Below are positions 1-6,754 of a stretch of DNA of 19,500 nucleotides, in pieces. The translations under genes were made by a program, and so were the position numbers. Positions within the stretch are counted from its first letter, which is position 1. Every line of letters begins with the position of its first letter. A model generated the notes under the pieces. That model searched no databases. It saw only the letters and a program-made list of their open reading frames with translations, and was not told where the DNA came from. Source of the stretch: CAYJII01 sp964370225 (GTDB lineage: Bacteria; Bacillota; Clostridia; Oscillospirales; Ruminococcaceae); contig CAYJII010000040.1 in NCBI GenBank assembly GCA_964370225.1, forward strand, positions 1 through 19,500, given 5' to 3'.

Positions 1-38
1 CAAGTAGTAAAAGAAAACTGAGCTTTAGAAATATAGAC

Positions 39-68
39 AACCGCGCTAAATTAAAATTTAGCGCGGTT
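39..68. terminator. Perfect palindromic hairpin, probable terminator of an upstream unit
   Basis: Two 14-base arms (AACCGCGCTAAATT at 39-52 and its exact complement at 55-68) are separated by only two bases. The GC-rich outer part makes a stable stem. No U-run follows on either strand, so it is not a textbook intrinsic terminator. It lies just after a possible stop codon (TGA at 19-21) of a gene entering from the left, which fits a terminator or 3'-end stabilising hairpin. Confidence 0.5.
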
Positions 69-145
69 AAGGGAAGTACAAAATGAAAATAAAGTATTTA
101 TGCCAGAATATTCATTTATATATATGAGCTAAACTTGTGCATAAT

Positions 146-174
146 AATATTATCAAGTTAGACTTGGTAATATT
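146..174 (+). promoter_or_regulatory. Inverted repeat in front of the small-protein gene
   Basis: AATATTATCAAG (146-157) and CTTGGTAATATT (163-174) form a 12-bp stem with one G-U pair in RNA and a 5-base loop. It ends six bases before the GAGGTG ribosome binding site of the gene at 191. It could be a protein-binding operator or a 5'-leader hairpin affecting translation. I found no convincing -35/-10 pair around it. Confidence 0.45.
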
Positions 175-190
175 ATATTGAGGTGAAATT

Positions 191-373
191 ATGAGTAGAA
201 AAAGTAAAAAAGTAAATAATAATAACGAAATGAATAATAATATTTCGGATTGCAAAAATTCTATTAACGATGATATGTCAACATATAACTCAAATGTTAA
301 CCCATCTTCACAGGATAGTTCACATTCTAAAATGAGAAAATCAAGCAAAAAAGATATGTCAGACTGCAAATAA
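191..373 (+). CDS. Small Asn/Ser/Lys-rich hydrophilic protein, function unknown
   Basis: This 60-residue protein is highly polar: rich in Asn, Ser, Lys and Asp, with no hydrophobic segment and no signal peptide. It is probably cytosolic and largely disordered. It looks like a real gene because GAGGTG lies at 180-185, properly spaced from the ATG, an inverted repeat precedes it, and a strong terminator begins 18 bases after its stop. The N- and C-terminal parts resemble each other: a basic SRKSKK/RKSSKK motif occurs near each end, and S-D-C-K occurs at about residues 19-22 and again as the last four residues. Each copy holds one cysteine, which could allow metal binding or disulfide linkage, but this is speculation. 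I do not recognise the family. The overlapping long frame on the other strand has no ribosome binding site and is treated as a shadow. Confidence 0.65.
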   Translation: MSRKSKKVNNNNEMNNNISDCKNSINDDMSTYNSNVNPSSQDSSHSKMRKSSKKDMSDCK

Positions 374-390
374 ATAATAAGACAACACTT

Positions 391-437
391 AATTTTTGAG
401 GATAATTATTTGTCCTCAAAAATTATTTGCTTTTTTA
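391..437 (+). terminator. Intrinsic terminator after the small-protein gene
   Basis: AATTTTTGAGGA (391-402) pairs perfectly with TCCTCAAAAATT (413-424) around a 10-base loop. It is followed by a T-rich tract at 426-436. Its downstream edge overlaps the -35 box of the metA promoter. Confidence 0.85.
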
Positions 438-455
438 TAGAAACTTTGTTATAAT
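427..455 (+). promoter_or_regulatory. Sigma-A type promoter of metA-miaB-ylbF
   Basis: TTGCTT (427-432), a 17-bp spacer and a perfect TATAAT (450-455) lie in front of metA. The predicted transcript starts near 462 and gives a leader of about 30 bases. That is too short for a SAM or T-box riboswitch, so methionine-responsive leader control is not visible here. Confidence 0.7.
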
Positions 456-493
456 AAAATGTAATGTAATTCTATATTTTAACGGAGGTAAAT

Positions 494-1408
494 ATGCCAA
501 TTATTAATATTCCGGAAACTTTGCCGGCTAAAAAAACGCTGGAATTTGAAAACATATTTGTTATTACTAAAGAACGTGCTATACATCAAGATATCAGACC
601 GTTAAAAATTGTCATATTAAACCTTATGCCAAAGAAAATTGAGACAGAAACTCAGCTATTGCGCTTATTGGGTAATTCTCCTTTACAAGTTGATGTTGAT
701 TTGTTGCAAACAGCCACACATGTATCAAAAAATACTAGCAGTGATCATTTGTTAAATTTTTATCAAGTGTTTGATAATATTAAATCTAAAAAATATGATG
801 GCTTAATTATCACTGGGGCTCCTGTTGAACTAATGGAGTTTGAAGATGTAAATTATTGGGAAGAATTAAAATGTATAATGGAGTGGTCACTTGCTAATGT
901 ATACTCCACTTTACATATATGCTGGGGCGCACAAGCTGGGCTATATTATCATTATGGCGTAAAAAAAGAGAATTTGCCAGATAAGATGTTCGGAGTATTT
1001 CCACATCATGTTACGGACATACATAATATGCTAGTACGTGGTTTTGATGAGACATTTTATGTGCCACATTCTAGACATACGCGAATTGATGAAGATTTCG
1101 TTCGTAATTGTAAGGATTTAAAAGTGCTGACGTATTCTGATATATCTGGAATAAACTGTGTTAGCGCAAAAGATGGTAGACAAGTTTTTGTTTGTGGGCA
1201 CAGTGAATATGATAAAGATACGCTAGCAAATGAATATTTTAGGGATAAAAACGCGGGACTCCCTATAAATGTCCCATATAATTATTTTAAAGAAGATGAT
1301 ATAAATAATGATCCCGCTTTTATTTGGCGCGGTCATGCTAATTTATTTTTTCAAAACTGGCTAAATTTTGTATATCAAGAAACGCCATTTGATTTGTCTA
1401 CTTTATAA
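494..1408 (+). CDS. metA: Homoserine O-acyltransferase MetA (probably acetyl-CoA-using)
   Basis: Cytosolic enzyme that acylates the hydroxyl of L-homoserine, the first dedicated step of methionine synthesis. The 304-residue length and the N-terminal half (RPLKIVILNLMPKKIETE, about 35-52) are typical of the MetA family, which has a class-I glutamine-amidotransferase-like fold. The catalytic triad is visible: Cys143 in HICWGAQ, and His236 and Glu238 in GHSEYD. Glu112 in GAPVELMEF aligns with position 111 of E. coli MetA, which is Gly there. Published work on the Bacillus cereus enzyme shows that Glu at this site favours acetyl-CoA and Gly favours succinyl-CoA, so I infer homoserine O-acetyltransferase activity despite the usual 'succinyltransferase' label. 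The start has CGGAGG seven bases upstream. It is the first gene of an operon with miaB (14-base gap). Confidence 0.95.
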   Translation: MPIINIPETLPAKKTLEFENIFVITKERAIHQDIRPLKIVILNLMPKKIETETQLLRLLGNSPLQVDVDLLQTATHVSKNTSSDHLLNFYQVFDNIKSKKYDGLIITGAPVELMEFEDVNYWEELKCIMEWSLANVYSTLHICWGAQAGLYYHYGVKKENLPDKMFGVFPHHVTDIHNMLVRGFDETFYVPHSRHTRIDEDFVRNCKDLKVLTYSDISGINCVSAKDGRQVFVCGHSEYDKDTLANEYFRDKNAGLPINVPYNYFKEDDINNDPAFIWRGHANLFFQNWLNFVYQETPFDLSTL

Positions 1409-1422
1409 CGGAGGTAACATTT

Positions 1423-2847
1423 TTGCAAAAAGAAATTTATATCAAAAGCAATGATATCGACAAACAGTATCAAGCTATTAATGAGTCTACAATGCTTTTG
1501 AAATCGCACTTCCCTCTTGAAAATCCACTAGCTTTCGTACATAGTTTCGGATGTCTACAAAATGTGACTGATGGGGAAAAAATTAAGGGTATGCTCAAAG
1601 AAATGGGCTGTATTTTCACAGATGTAGCCGAAGAGGCTTCTATCATTATATATAATACTTGTGCCATAAGAGAAAATGCTGAGGATAAGGTTTTTGGTAC
1701 AATCGGGCGTTTAAAGCATGTAAAACAGGAGCGTCCTAATACTATCATCGGACTTTGTGGCTGTATGATGCAAGAAGAACATGTGGTTTCAAGAATAAAA
1801 TCTAGTTATCCACAAATTGATATAATTTTTGGGACACATGTTATACATGAGTTTCCAAGCATTATGAAAGAGTTTTTATTATCACAAAAACGTGTAATTA
1901 ATGCACCAGACTCAGAGGGAGTCATCGCAGAAAACTTACCGCTACTGCGTGATAATACTTTTAGAGCAAGCGTTCCAATTATGTTTGGCTGTAATAATTA
2001 TTGTACATACTGCATTGTGCCTTTTGTACGAGGCAGAGAAAGAAGTAGAAGTTCTGATGATATTGTAAGAGAAATTACAGATTTGGTTAACGAAGGCTAT
2101 AAAGAAATCACATTATTAGGTCAAAACGTTAATTCATATGGACAAAACTCTGATGAAAACATTAATTTCGCGCAGTTATTAAGGAAAATAAATGCAATAG
2201 ATGGAAATTTTAATATTCGAGTTATGACTTCACACCCAAAAGATATTACTTTTGAGGTTATTGATACAATAAGAGATTGCAAGAAAATTTGTAATCACAT
2301 ACATTTGCCAGTACAGTCTGGTAGCGACAGAATTTTAAAGCTAATGAATAGAAAATATACTGTTGCTGATTATATAAAAGTAATCGACTACGCAAAAGAG
2401 CAAATTCCCGATGTAAGCTTTACGTCGGATATCATCGTGGGCTTCCCTTCTGAGGATGAAAATGACTTCATTCAGACGGTAAATCTTATTAAACGAGTGG
2501 AATTTGATTCTATATTCACATTTATTTTTTCTAAGCGTGAAGGCACAGCTGCAGCGAAAATGGAAGATCCAGTTCCCTATAAAGAAAAATCGGATAGGCT
2601 GATGAGACTGCTTGCGATACAAAAGGAGATAAGCTCAGAAAAAAATGAAAAATTCCTTGGCAAAACTTACAAGGTTTTAGTTGAAGGATATGGCAAAGTA
2701 GTCGGAGAAGAAGGGTATTTAACAGGAAGAACAGACAATTATTTAATCGTAGATTTCAAAGGTAAGGACGAATTGATAGGAAGTTTTGTTGATGTAAAAG
2801 TCACAAAAACCTTAAATTGGGCATTACTTGGAGATATAATTTATTAA
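1423..2847 (+). CDS. miaB: tRNA-2-methylthio-N6-dimethylallyladenosine synthase MiaB
   Basis: Radical-SAM methylthiotransferase that adds a methylthio group to N6-isopentenyl-adenosine-37 of tRNAs reading UNN codons. The 474 residues hold the usual three domains. The N-terminal UPF0004 domain carries an auxiliary [4Fe-4S] cluster, with Cys44 in SFGCLQN, Cys80 in NTCAIRE and Cys114 in CGCMMQ. The radical-SAM core has the CxxxCxxC motif at Cys190, Cys194 and Cys197 (GCNNYCTYC). A C-terminal TRAM domain spans about 410-474. Translation starts at a TTG with GGAGGT seven bases upstream. The first 35 or so residues are a variable extension, as in other Firmicute MiaB proteins. It lies between metA and a YlbF/YmcA-family gene. 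In Bacillus subtilis, miaB (ymcB) is likewise next to ymcA. Confidence 0.96.
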   Translation: MQKEIYIKSNDIDKQYQAINESTMLLKSHFPLENPLAFVHSFGCLQNVTDGEKIKGMLKEMGCIFTDVAEEASIIIYNTCAIRENAEDKVFGTIGRLKHVKQERPNTIIGLCGCMMQEEHVVSRIKSSYPQIDIIFGTHVIHEFPSIMKEFLLSQKRVINAPDSEGVIAENLPLLRDNTFRASVPIMFGCNNYCTYCIVPFVRGRERSRSSDDIVREITDLVNEGYKEITLLGQNVNSYGQNSDENINFAQLLRKINAIDGNFNIRVMTSHPKDITFEVIDTIRDCKKICNHIHLPVQSGSDRILKLMNRKYTVADYIKVIDYAKEQIPDVSFTSDIIVGFPSEDENDFIQTVNLIKRVEFDSIFTFIFSKREGTAAAKMEDPVPYKEKSDRLMRLLAIQKEISSEKNEKFLGKTYKVLVEGYGKVVGEEGYLTGRTDNYLIVDFKGKDELIGSFVDVKVTKTLNWALLGDIIY

Positions 2848-2865
2848 AAAAGTGAGGAAAATTCA

Positions 2866-3273
2866 ATGGATTTAATTATGATGGCAAGAGAAATGGGTGC
2901 TGCTATCCAAGCAAGCGATGAATACAAAAATTTTAATATCGCTAGAGAAAAAAATGATAACGACACCGAATTACAAGAGGCAATTAACAACTTTAACATG
3001 AAAAGAGTTGAGCTAAATACATTAATGGCGTCACCTGAAAAGGATAATGACAAAATCAATGCGCTTAACGAAGAACTAAAAAACCTTTACCAAGCAGTTA
3101 TGACTAATGATAACATGGCTGATTTTAGCAATTCTAAAAATGATTTAGATGTGCTAATGGGAAAAGTAACAACTATTCTTATGAAAAGCGTTAACGGCCA
3201 AGACCCTATGACTTGTGAAGAAGTAGACGCTTCATGTGGTTCTGATTGTGGAACTTGTGGCGGATGTGGCTAA
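2866..3273 (+). CDS. YlbF/YmcA (Ric-type) family protein with Cys-rich tail
   Basis: A 135-residue, mostly alpha-helical cytosolic protein of the YlbF/YmcA family. The helical core is about residues 1-108. The last 20 residues form a tail with five cysteines (117, 124, 128, 131, 134) in a CxxxCxxCxxC arrangement after Cys117. In Bacillus subtilis the relatives YlbF and YmcA form a complex with YaaT (RicT) that binds [4Fe-4S] clusters and acts in mRNA maturation by RNase Y, in sporulation and in competence. The tail here suggests iron-sulfur or zinc binding. GAGGA lies at 2854-2858, and the gap to miaB is 18 bases, so they are probably co-transcribed. The position after miaB matches B. subtilis ymcB-ymcA, so a RicA-like role is likely, but YlbF versus YmcA cannot be settled by eye. 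Confidence 0.85.
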   Translation: MDLIMMAREMGAAIQASDEYKNFNIAREKNDNDTELQEAINNFNMKRVELNTLMASPEKDNDKINALNEELKNLYQAVMTNDNMADFSNSKNDLDVLMGKVTTILMKSVNGQDPMTCEEVDASCGSDCGTCGGCG

Positions 3274-3294
3274 TATAAGCGATAATGCTATTTT

Positions 3295-3331
3295 AAAAAG
3301 CTATTGTAGTTTAAACTACAATAGCTTTTTT
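3295..3331. terminator. Bidirectional intrinsic terminator ending metA-miaB-ylbF
   Basis: AAAAAGCTATTGTAGTTT (3295-3312) is followed directly by its exact complement (3313-3330), giving a 36-bp perfect palindrome with A-run and T-run ends. It would terminate on either strand. Confidence 0.9.
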
Positions 3332-3333
3332 CA

Positions 3334-3362
3334 TTGACTTATTATATTGGTTATGATATACT
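3334..3362 (+). promoter_or_regulatory. Sigma-A type promoter of the TauE/SafE gene
   Basis: TTGACT (3334-3339), a 17-bp spacer and TATACT (3357-3362) begin three bases after the preceding terminator's T-run. The predicted leader is about 50 bases. Confidence 0.75.
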
Positions 3363-3418
3363 TTTAAAGTTATGAATTAAACTTAACCCTATCAAAACAT
3401 AGGAGAAATCGAGGGAAA

Positions 3419-4144
3419 ATGGAAATAGCATTACTTATTTTTGCAGTATTTGTTGCTTATATCGTGAAGGGATTATGCGGTTTTGCAAATACATTGGTTT
3501 TTACAACGATAGCCGGATTTGCACATAATAATGTGTTTTTAACGCCAATAGAGCTACTGCTAACTTTCCCCTCAAATATTATTTTAGTAGTAAAAAATAG
3601 AAGCAGAATTGAGTGGAAAACTGCTTTAATGTTATCAGTCTTAGTAATACTAGGAGCTATACCAGGAGCTTTCTTTTTAAAAGGAGTCGACCAAAGCTTA
3701 CTAAAAATAGTGTTTGGTGTGGTAGTAATCATAGTTGGAGTTGAGATGTTTTTTAGAAAAGCTGACGCGAAAAAGCAAAAACAACATCCAATTTTGATGA
3801 TAGGGATTGGTCTAATATCTGGCGTACTATGTGGCTTATTCGGAGTGGGTGCTCTGCTTGCGGCATATGTAAGTCGCACGACTGAGAATATGGATTCTTT
3901 TAAAGGAACATTAAACATAGTATTTATAGTAGATAATGTATTTAGATTTATCATATACATATCAAGTGGGATATTAACTTTTCAGTCATTGCAAACTTTT
4001 TCATGGCTATTTCCAATTATGTTATTAGCATTATTTATTGGTATAAAATTAGCTAAAAAAACAAAAGAGGAAACAGTCAAAAAATTTGTAATAGTTTTAT
4101 TAATTTTGTCTGGTTTGTCTCTAATTCTTACAAACATATTTTAA
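3419..4144 (+). CDS. TauE/SafE family sulfite/organosulfonate-type exporter
   Basis: Integral membrane protein of 241 residues with about eight hydrophobic segments in two similar halves, the usual size and layout of the TauE/SafE (DUF81) family. The family opening Y-x-V-K-G-x-x-G-F-A-N is seen at about residues 14-24. The second half has its own glycine-rich repeat (IGIGLISGVLCGLFGVGALL, about 128-147). Family members move sulfite, sulfonates, sulfoacetate or other small organic anions. The substrate cannot be told from sequence. The start has GAGGG very close (3411-3415) and AGGAG further away (3401-3405), so initiation may be weak. It has its own promoter and terminator and so looks monocistronic. 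Proximity to metA hints at sulfur metabolism but is not strong evidence. Confidence 0.85.
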   Translation: MEIALLIFAVFVAYIVKGLCGFANTLVFTTIAGFAHNNVFLTPIELLLTFPSNIILVVKNRSRIEWKTALMLSVLVILGAIPGAFFLKGVDQSLLKIVFGVVVIIVGVEMFFRKADAKKQKQHPILMIGIGLISGVLCGLFGVGALLAAYVSRTTENMDSFKGTLNIVFIVDNVFRFIIYISSGILTFQSLQTFSWLFPIMLLALFIGIKLAKKTKEETVKKFVIVLLILSGLSLILTNIF

Positions 4145-4155
4145 TTTTAAGCTAT

Positions 4156-4185
4156 AGACTTAGTCATTTTCACTTGACTAAGTCT
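4156..4185. terminator. Hairpin terminator after the TauE/SafE gene
   Basis: AGACTTAGTCA (4156-4166) and TGACTAAGTCT (4175-4185) form a perfect 11-bp stem with an 8-base loop, followed by a weak T-rich stretch (TTAATTTATT). The right arm contains most of the -35 box of the next promoter. Confidence 0.75.
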
Positions 4186-4202
4186 TAATTTATTGGTATA
4201 AT
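4174..4202 (+). promoter_or_regulatory. Sigma-A type promoter of the DUF3267-GNAT operon
   Basis: TTGACT (4174-4179), a 17-bp spacer and TATAAT (4197-4202). The -35 box sits inside the right arm of the preceding terminator. Confidence 0.75.
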
Positions 4203-4231
4203 TTGATTATTAATTAAGAAGGTGTGATATT

Positions 4232-4837
4232 TTGAAATTTATTTTCCGCGGAATGCTAAAAGACGAAAAAATGCCGGTAGGTGAATTACCGGAAAACGCA
4301 GTAAAATTTAAAGAACCGAGCAATCAAATTACATTACAAATTATGGCATTTGTTCATACAATACCAGCTTTTTTATTAGTAGTATTGATTGTCTTAGTCA
4401 AATCTTTTCTAACAAGCTCTCCCCCACTATCTCTTTTTGAAATTAGGTTAGAGGGGCTTATTTTGTCATTACTCTCTATTCTTCCACACGAATTTTTGCA
4501 TGGCATTTGCTTTTTAAAAAGCTCAGAAGTACATATGTTTTTTATGTTTGGTGGGATGTGCGTTACATGCACAGATCCAATTTCAAGAGCAAGATTTGTA
4601 TTTATGAGCATTTTGCCTAATTTCGTATTCGGTTTTTTACCACTGATAATTTGGATTTTCATGCCATATTCACTTGCAGCAAATATTTTGTTTTCACTAG
4701 GACTTGGTGCAGTACTTTGTGGCGGAGGCGACTTTATGAATATATTTAATGCGTTTATGCAAATGCCAAAAGGAGCTTTACAGCAATTATCTGGTTTCAA
4801 TTCCTACTGGTTCCACCCTCAACAACCTGCAGAATAA
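4232..4837 (+). CDS. DUF3267 family membrane zincin-like protein
   Basis: A 201-residue membrane protein of the DUF3267 family, thought to be a zincin-like peptidase. Hydrophobic segments lie at about 36-60, 72-86, 122-146 and 148-165. The metal-site motif HExxH is present as PHEFLH (His86, Glu87, His90) inside a helix. A likely third ligand is Asp167 in CGGGDFMNIFNAF, a family-typical GxxxD position. No substrate is known. It starts at a TTG with GAAGGTG about seven bases upstream, and no in-frame ATG lies before the conserved region. The GNAT gene follows after 18 bases and is very likely co-transcribed. Confidence 0.82.
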   Translation: MKFIFRGMLKDEKMPVGELPENAVKFKEPSNQITLQIMAFVHTIPAFLLVVLIVLVKSFLTSSPPLSLFEIRLEGLILSLLSILPHEFLHGICFLKSSEVHMFFMFGGMCVTCTDPISRARFVFMSILPNFVFGFLPLIIWIFMPYSLAANILFSLGLGAVLCGGGDFMNIFNAFMQMPKGALQQLSGFNSYWFHPQQPAE

Positions 4838-4855
4838 AAATCAAGGAGTAAATCT

Positions 4856-5260
4856 ATGACCATAAGATTTGCATGTCTATCTGATGTCGACTATTTAATT
4901 GAAAACGACATACATATCTCCACGGATGAGCTAAAAACTTCTGTGGGTCTTAAGCGAATTATCGTGGCGGAACTAGAAGGCAAAATAATTGGCTGGCTGC
5001 GATATAATTTCTTTTGGGACAATACTCCTTTTATGAATATGCTAGTCTTTGAAGAAAAGTATCGATTTAAAGGATATGGAAGAAAAACGGTGACTTTTTG
5101 GGAAGATGAAATGAAAAATCAAGGCCATAAATTAGTGTTAACTTCTACTCAGTCAGATGAACAAGCTCAACATTTTTATCGCAAACTTCATTATTCCGAT
5201 ATCGGTGGTTTTACTTTAAAGGATGAGCCGCTTGAAATAATCTTAGCAAAATATTTATAA
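4856..5260 (+). CDS. GNAT family N-acetyltransferase
   Basis: A single-domain 134-residue GCN5-related acetyltransferase, predicted cytosolic. Acetyl-CoA motif A is seen as YRFKGYGRKTV (about 69-79), matching the R/Q-x-x-G-x-G/A pyrophosphate loop. Motif B is AQHFYRKLHYSDIGGF (about 104-119), with the usual Tyr that protonates the CoA thiolate. The preceding strand (FMNMLVFEEKYR) is typical. The acceptor could be a small molecule, a peptide or a ribosomal protein and cannot be inferred. AAGGAG lies ten bases before the ATG. It is the second gene of the unit with the DUF3267 protein. Confidence 0.88.
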   Translation: MTIRFACLSDVDYLIENDIHISTDELKTSVGLKRIIVAELEGKIIGWLRYNFFWDNTPFMNMLVFEEKYRFKGYGRKTVTFWEDEMKNQGHKLVLTSTQSDEQAQHFYRKLHYSDIGGFTLKDEPLEIILAKYL

Positions 5261-5283
5261 TAACGACTGTTTTGCAGTGAAAT

Positions 5284-5322
5284 AAAAAGCAACGAATAGA
5301 ATTTCTATTCGTTGCTTTTTTT
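5284..5322. terminator. Bidirectional intrinsic terminator between convergent genes
   Basis: AAAAAGCAACGAATAGA (5284-5300) pairs perfectly with its complement at 5304-5320 over a 3-base loop. It has a T-run to 5322 on the + strand and an A-run that serves the minus-strand PHP gene ending at 5352. Confidence 0.92.
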
Positions 5323-5351
5323 GCAAGCTTTTTATTATTACCTTGCTTATC

Positions 5352-6284
5352 TTATAGCACATAAATTGGGCTAGTAAACGCGAGCATTTTATCGCTCTCT
5401 CCAAAATAATCTCCACAAGCTTCAATAACAATAAAGCCTTCTTCAGCCTTAAAATTTATAGTGATACTTTGGTTATCCAAGTGGTCAAACAAATAAATTT
5501 TTTCGTTGTTCGTTATCTTAATGTTTTTTGTGCAAGCATTATTTTTTCCTTCAGTCGTACTAGTTTTTACATCAAAACTAATTTCTCCAGCTTTAATTTC
5601 ATCACCGATATCAATGCCAGAGAACTCGAATAATGGACCTACCGACACAAATGTTTTACCCTTTTGCAATGCAAGCTTCATTTTATTTGCTGTTATTTCA
5701 CCATCAATCCCGAGGTAGGTATTAGCAAAATCATCGCTATCTTTTAACACCCCATGCCAGTCTCTCCCCGATGTAGCAGCAATTTTATAACCTTCATTTA
5801 GCTTACGCATCCACAGCTTATATGCTTCTTTGTTTTTGTATACATTCATCGGAAAATCTCTAGACCATACCTCAATATAGTCAACATTATTCCAATCTTT
5901 TACATCAAATTCAAAATGGCAACCTGTGCAAAATGGACTCCCTAAATGATATGGGTGCGCTATGCCAACAACACCATTATTCTTTTTAATATCTTTTAAA
6001 TATTCGTCGATATTTTCCACTGTTGCATAACGCCAGTCGACAAATTTATCGCAATCTATCACTAGGATGTGTCCAAAAAAGGTTGTCCACTCAATTCCTT
6101 TTAGTAGACAAAGACCATCTGTCGCGCTTATCTGAGGATCATCATACGCACTCATAGTGTTGTGGTCCGTAATAGCAATCCCATTTAAGTTTAACTTTTT
6201 CGCTTCCGAAAAAAGCTCGCTTACAGAAAATCCGCCATCACTATGGTAGGTGTGGCAATGCAGTTCGACACTTTTATATTCCAT
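5352..6284 (-). CDS. PHP-domain metallohydrolase, CehA/McbA type
   Basis: A 310-residue (from the ATG at 6284) polymerase-and-histidinol-phosphatase-domain protein, probably a cytosolic phosphoesterase or other metal-dependent hydrolase. The PHP metal ligands are visible: H9-x-H11 in VELHCHTYHSDG, Asp40-His41 in TDHNTM, Glu65 in GIEWTT, His72 in FFGHILVID, His110 and His114 in GIAHPYH, and Asp175/His177 in GRDWHG. A beta-rich C-terminal stretch (about 215-310) is typical of the CehA/McbA group. The substrate is unknown. The start is a choice: an in-frame TTG at 6296 or GTG at 6293 would overlap the upstream gene, while ATG at 6284 lies one base after that gene's stop and gives the usual short lead to the HxH motif. 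Tight coupling to the 148-aa gene suggests a shared job. Confidence 0.85.
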   Translation of the reverse strand: MEYKSVELHCHTYHSDGGFSVSELFSEAKKLNLNGIAITDHNTMSAYDDPQISATDGLCLLKGIEWTTFFGHILVIDCDKFVDWRYATVENIDEYLKDIKKNNGVVGIAHPYHLGSPFCTGCHFEFDVKDWNNVDYIEVWSRDFPMNVYKNKEAYKLWMRKLNEGYKIAATSGRDWHGVLKDSDDFANTYLGIDGEITANKMKLALQKGKTFVSVGPLFEFSGIDIGDEIKAGEISFDVKTSTTEGKNNACTKNIKITNNEKIYLFDHLDNQSITINFKAEEGFIVIEACGDYFGESDKMLAFTSPIYVL

Positions 6285-6285
6285 A

Positions 6286-6732
6286 TTATTCACCAACTAC
6301 CTTTAATTTGTATGCTACTTCACCATAGGCGACTAAATGCACATTAAGTACGACTTTATACGTGCCTTTTTGGATTTTCTTTGGGATAAAGCCTTTGTCA
6401 GAATAATTTTCAGATATAACATGTGTGAGCTTAGACGCACCTCTATGTGCGCAACCCAAGTAATTACCGTTTTCATCATCGATAGAAATTGTGATTAGAT
6501 TACTTAGTGGCATAAAATTTTTATATGATGAAAACTGCTCTTTGGGCAAATATCTCTCCATGCCTTCTTCGATAATTTCCTTACATATTGCGTCATCATG
6601 AATTTCTTTTGGTGTATATTCGCAGTCGAAAATAAGTTTTGAGTAATCATCATCTACTAAAACATCAACTGCTATATTAGTTTTTGACATTTCTTTTGTG
6701 ATTATTATCTGCTCATCTAATAGAACTTTCAA
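6286..6732 (-). CDS. Conserved-looking protein of unknown function, paired with the PHP hydrolase
   Basis: A 148-residue soluble protein with no signal peptide and no clear membrane segment. I do not recognise a family. The predicted pattern is mostly beta-strand, and the last 40 residues (KIQKGTYKVVLNVHLVAYGE and on) resemble a beta-sandwich edge, so an accessory or binding domain is plausible. The TTG start is supported by GGGAG eight bases upstream. Its stop precedes the PHP gene's ATG by a single base, so the pair is almost certainly translated from one message and may form a complex. No good promoter is visible just upstream. Transcription could come through the structured intergenic element from iolG. 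Confidence 0.75.
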   Translation of the reverse strand: MKVLLDEQIIITKEMSKTNIAVDVLVDDDYSKLIFDCEYTPKEIHDDAICKEIIEEGMERYLPKEQFSSYKNFMPLSNLITISIDDENGNYLGCAHRGASKLTHVISENYSDKGFIPKKIQKGTYKVVLNVHLVAYGEVAYKLKVVGE

Positions 6733-6754
6733 AGCTTTTACTCCCTTAAATATA

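Noticed and set aside
1..21. Possible last codons (Q-V-V-K-E-N-stop) of a gene entering from the left
   Set aside because: Seven codons are too few to support a gene, and another frame is open through the same stretch to about 110. Only the hairpin that follows hints at a gene end.
83..127. 14-codon open frame with AAGGGA upstream, a possible leader peptide
   Set aside because: The ribosome binding site is weak, the length is within chance, and no attenuator structure or downstream pathway gene is linked to it.
112..369. 85-residue minus-strand frame opposite the small-protein gene
   Set aside because: It has no ribosome binding site, and its hydrophobic composition is what the complement of an Asn/Lys-rich gene gives. 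The + strand gene has clear signals.
461..493. Search for a SAM or T-box riboswitch before metA
   Set aside because: The predicted leader is only about 30 bases, too short for either structure.
3457..3960. 167-residue minus-strand frame inside the TauE/SafE gene
   Set aside because: It is a shadow of a well-supported membrane protein, with no start signal and no recognisable domain.
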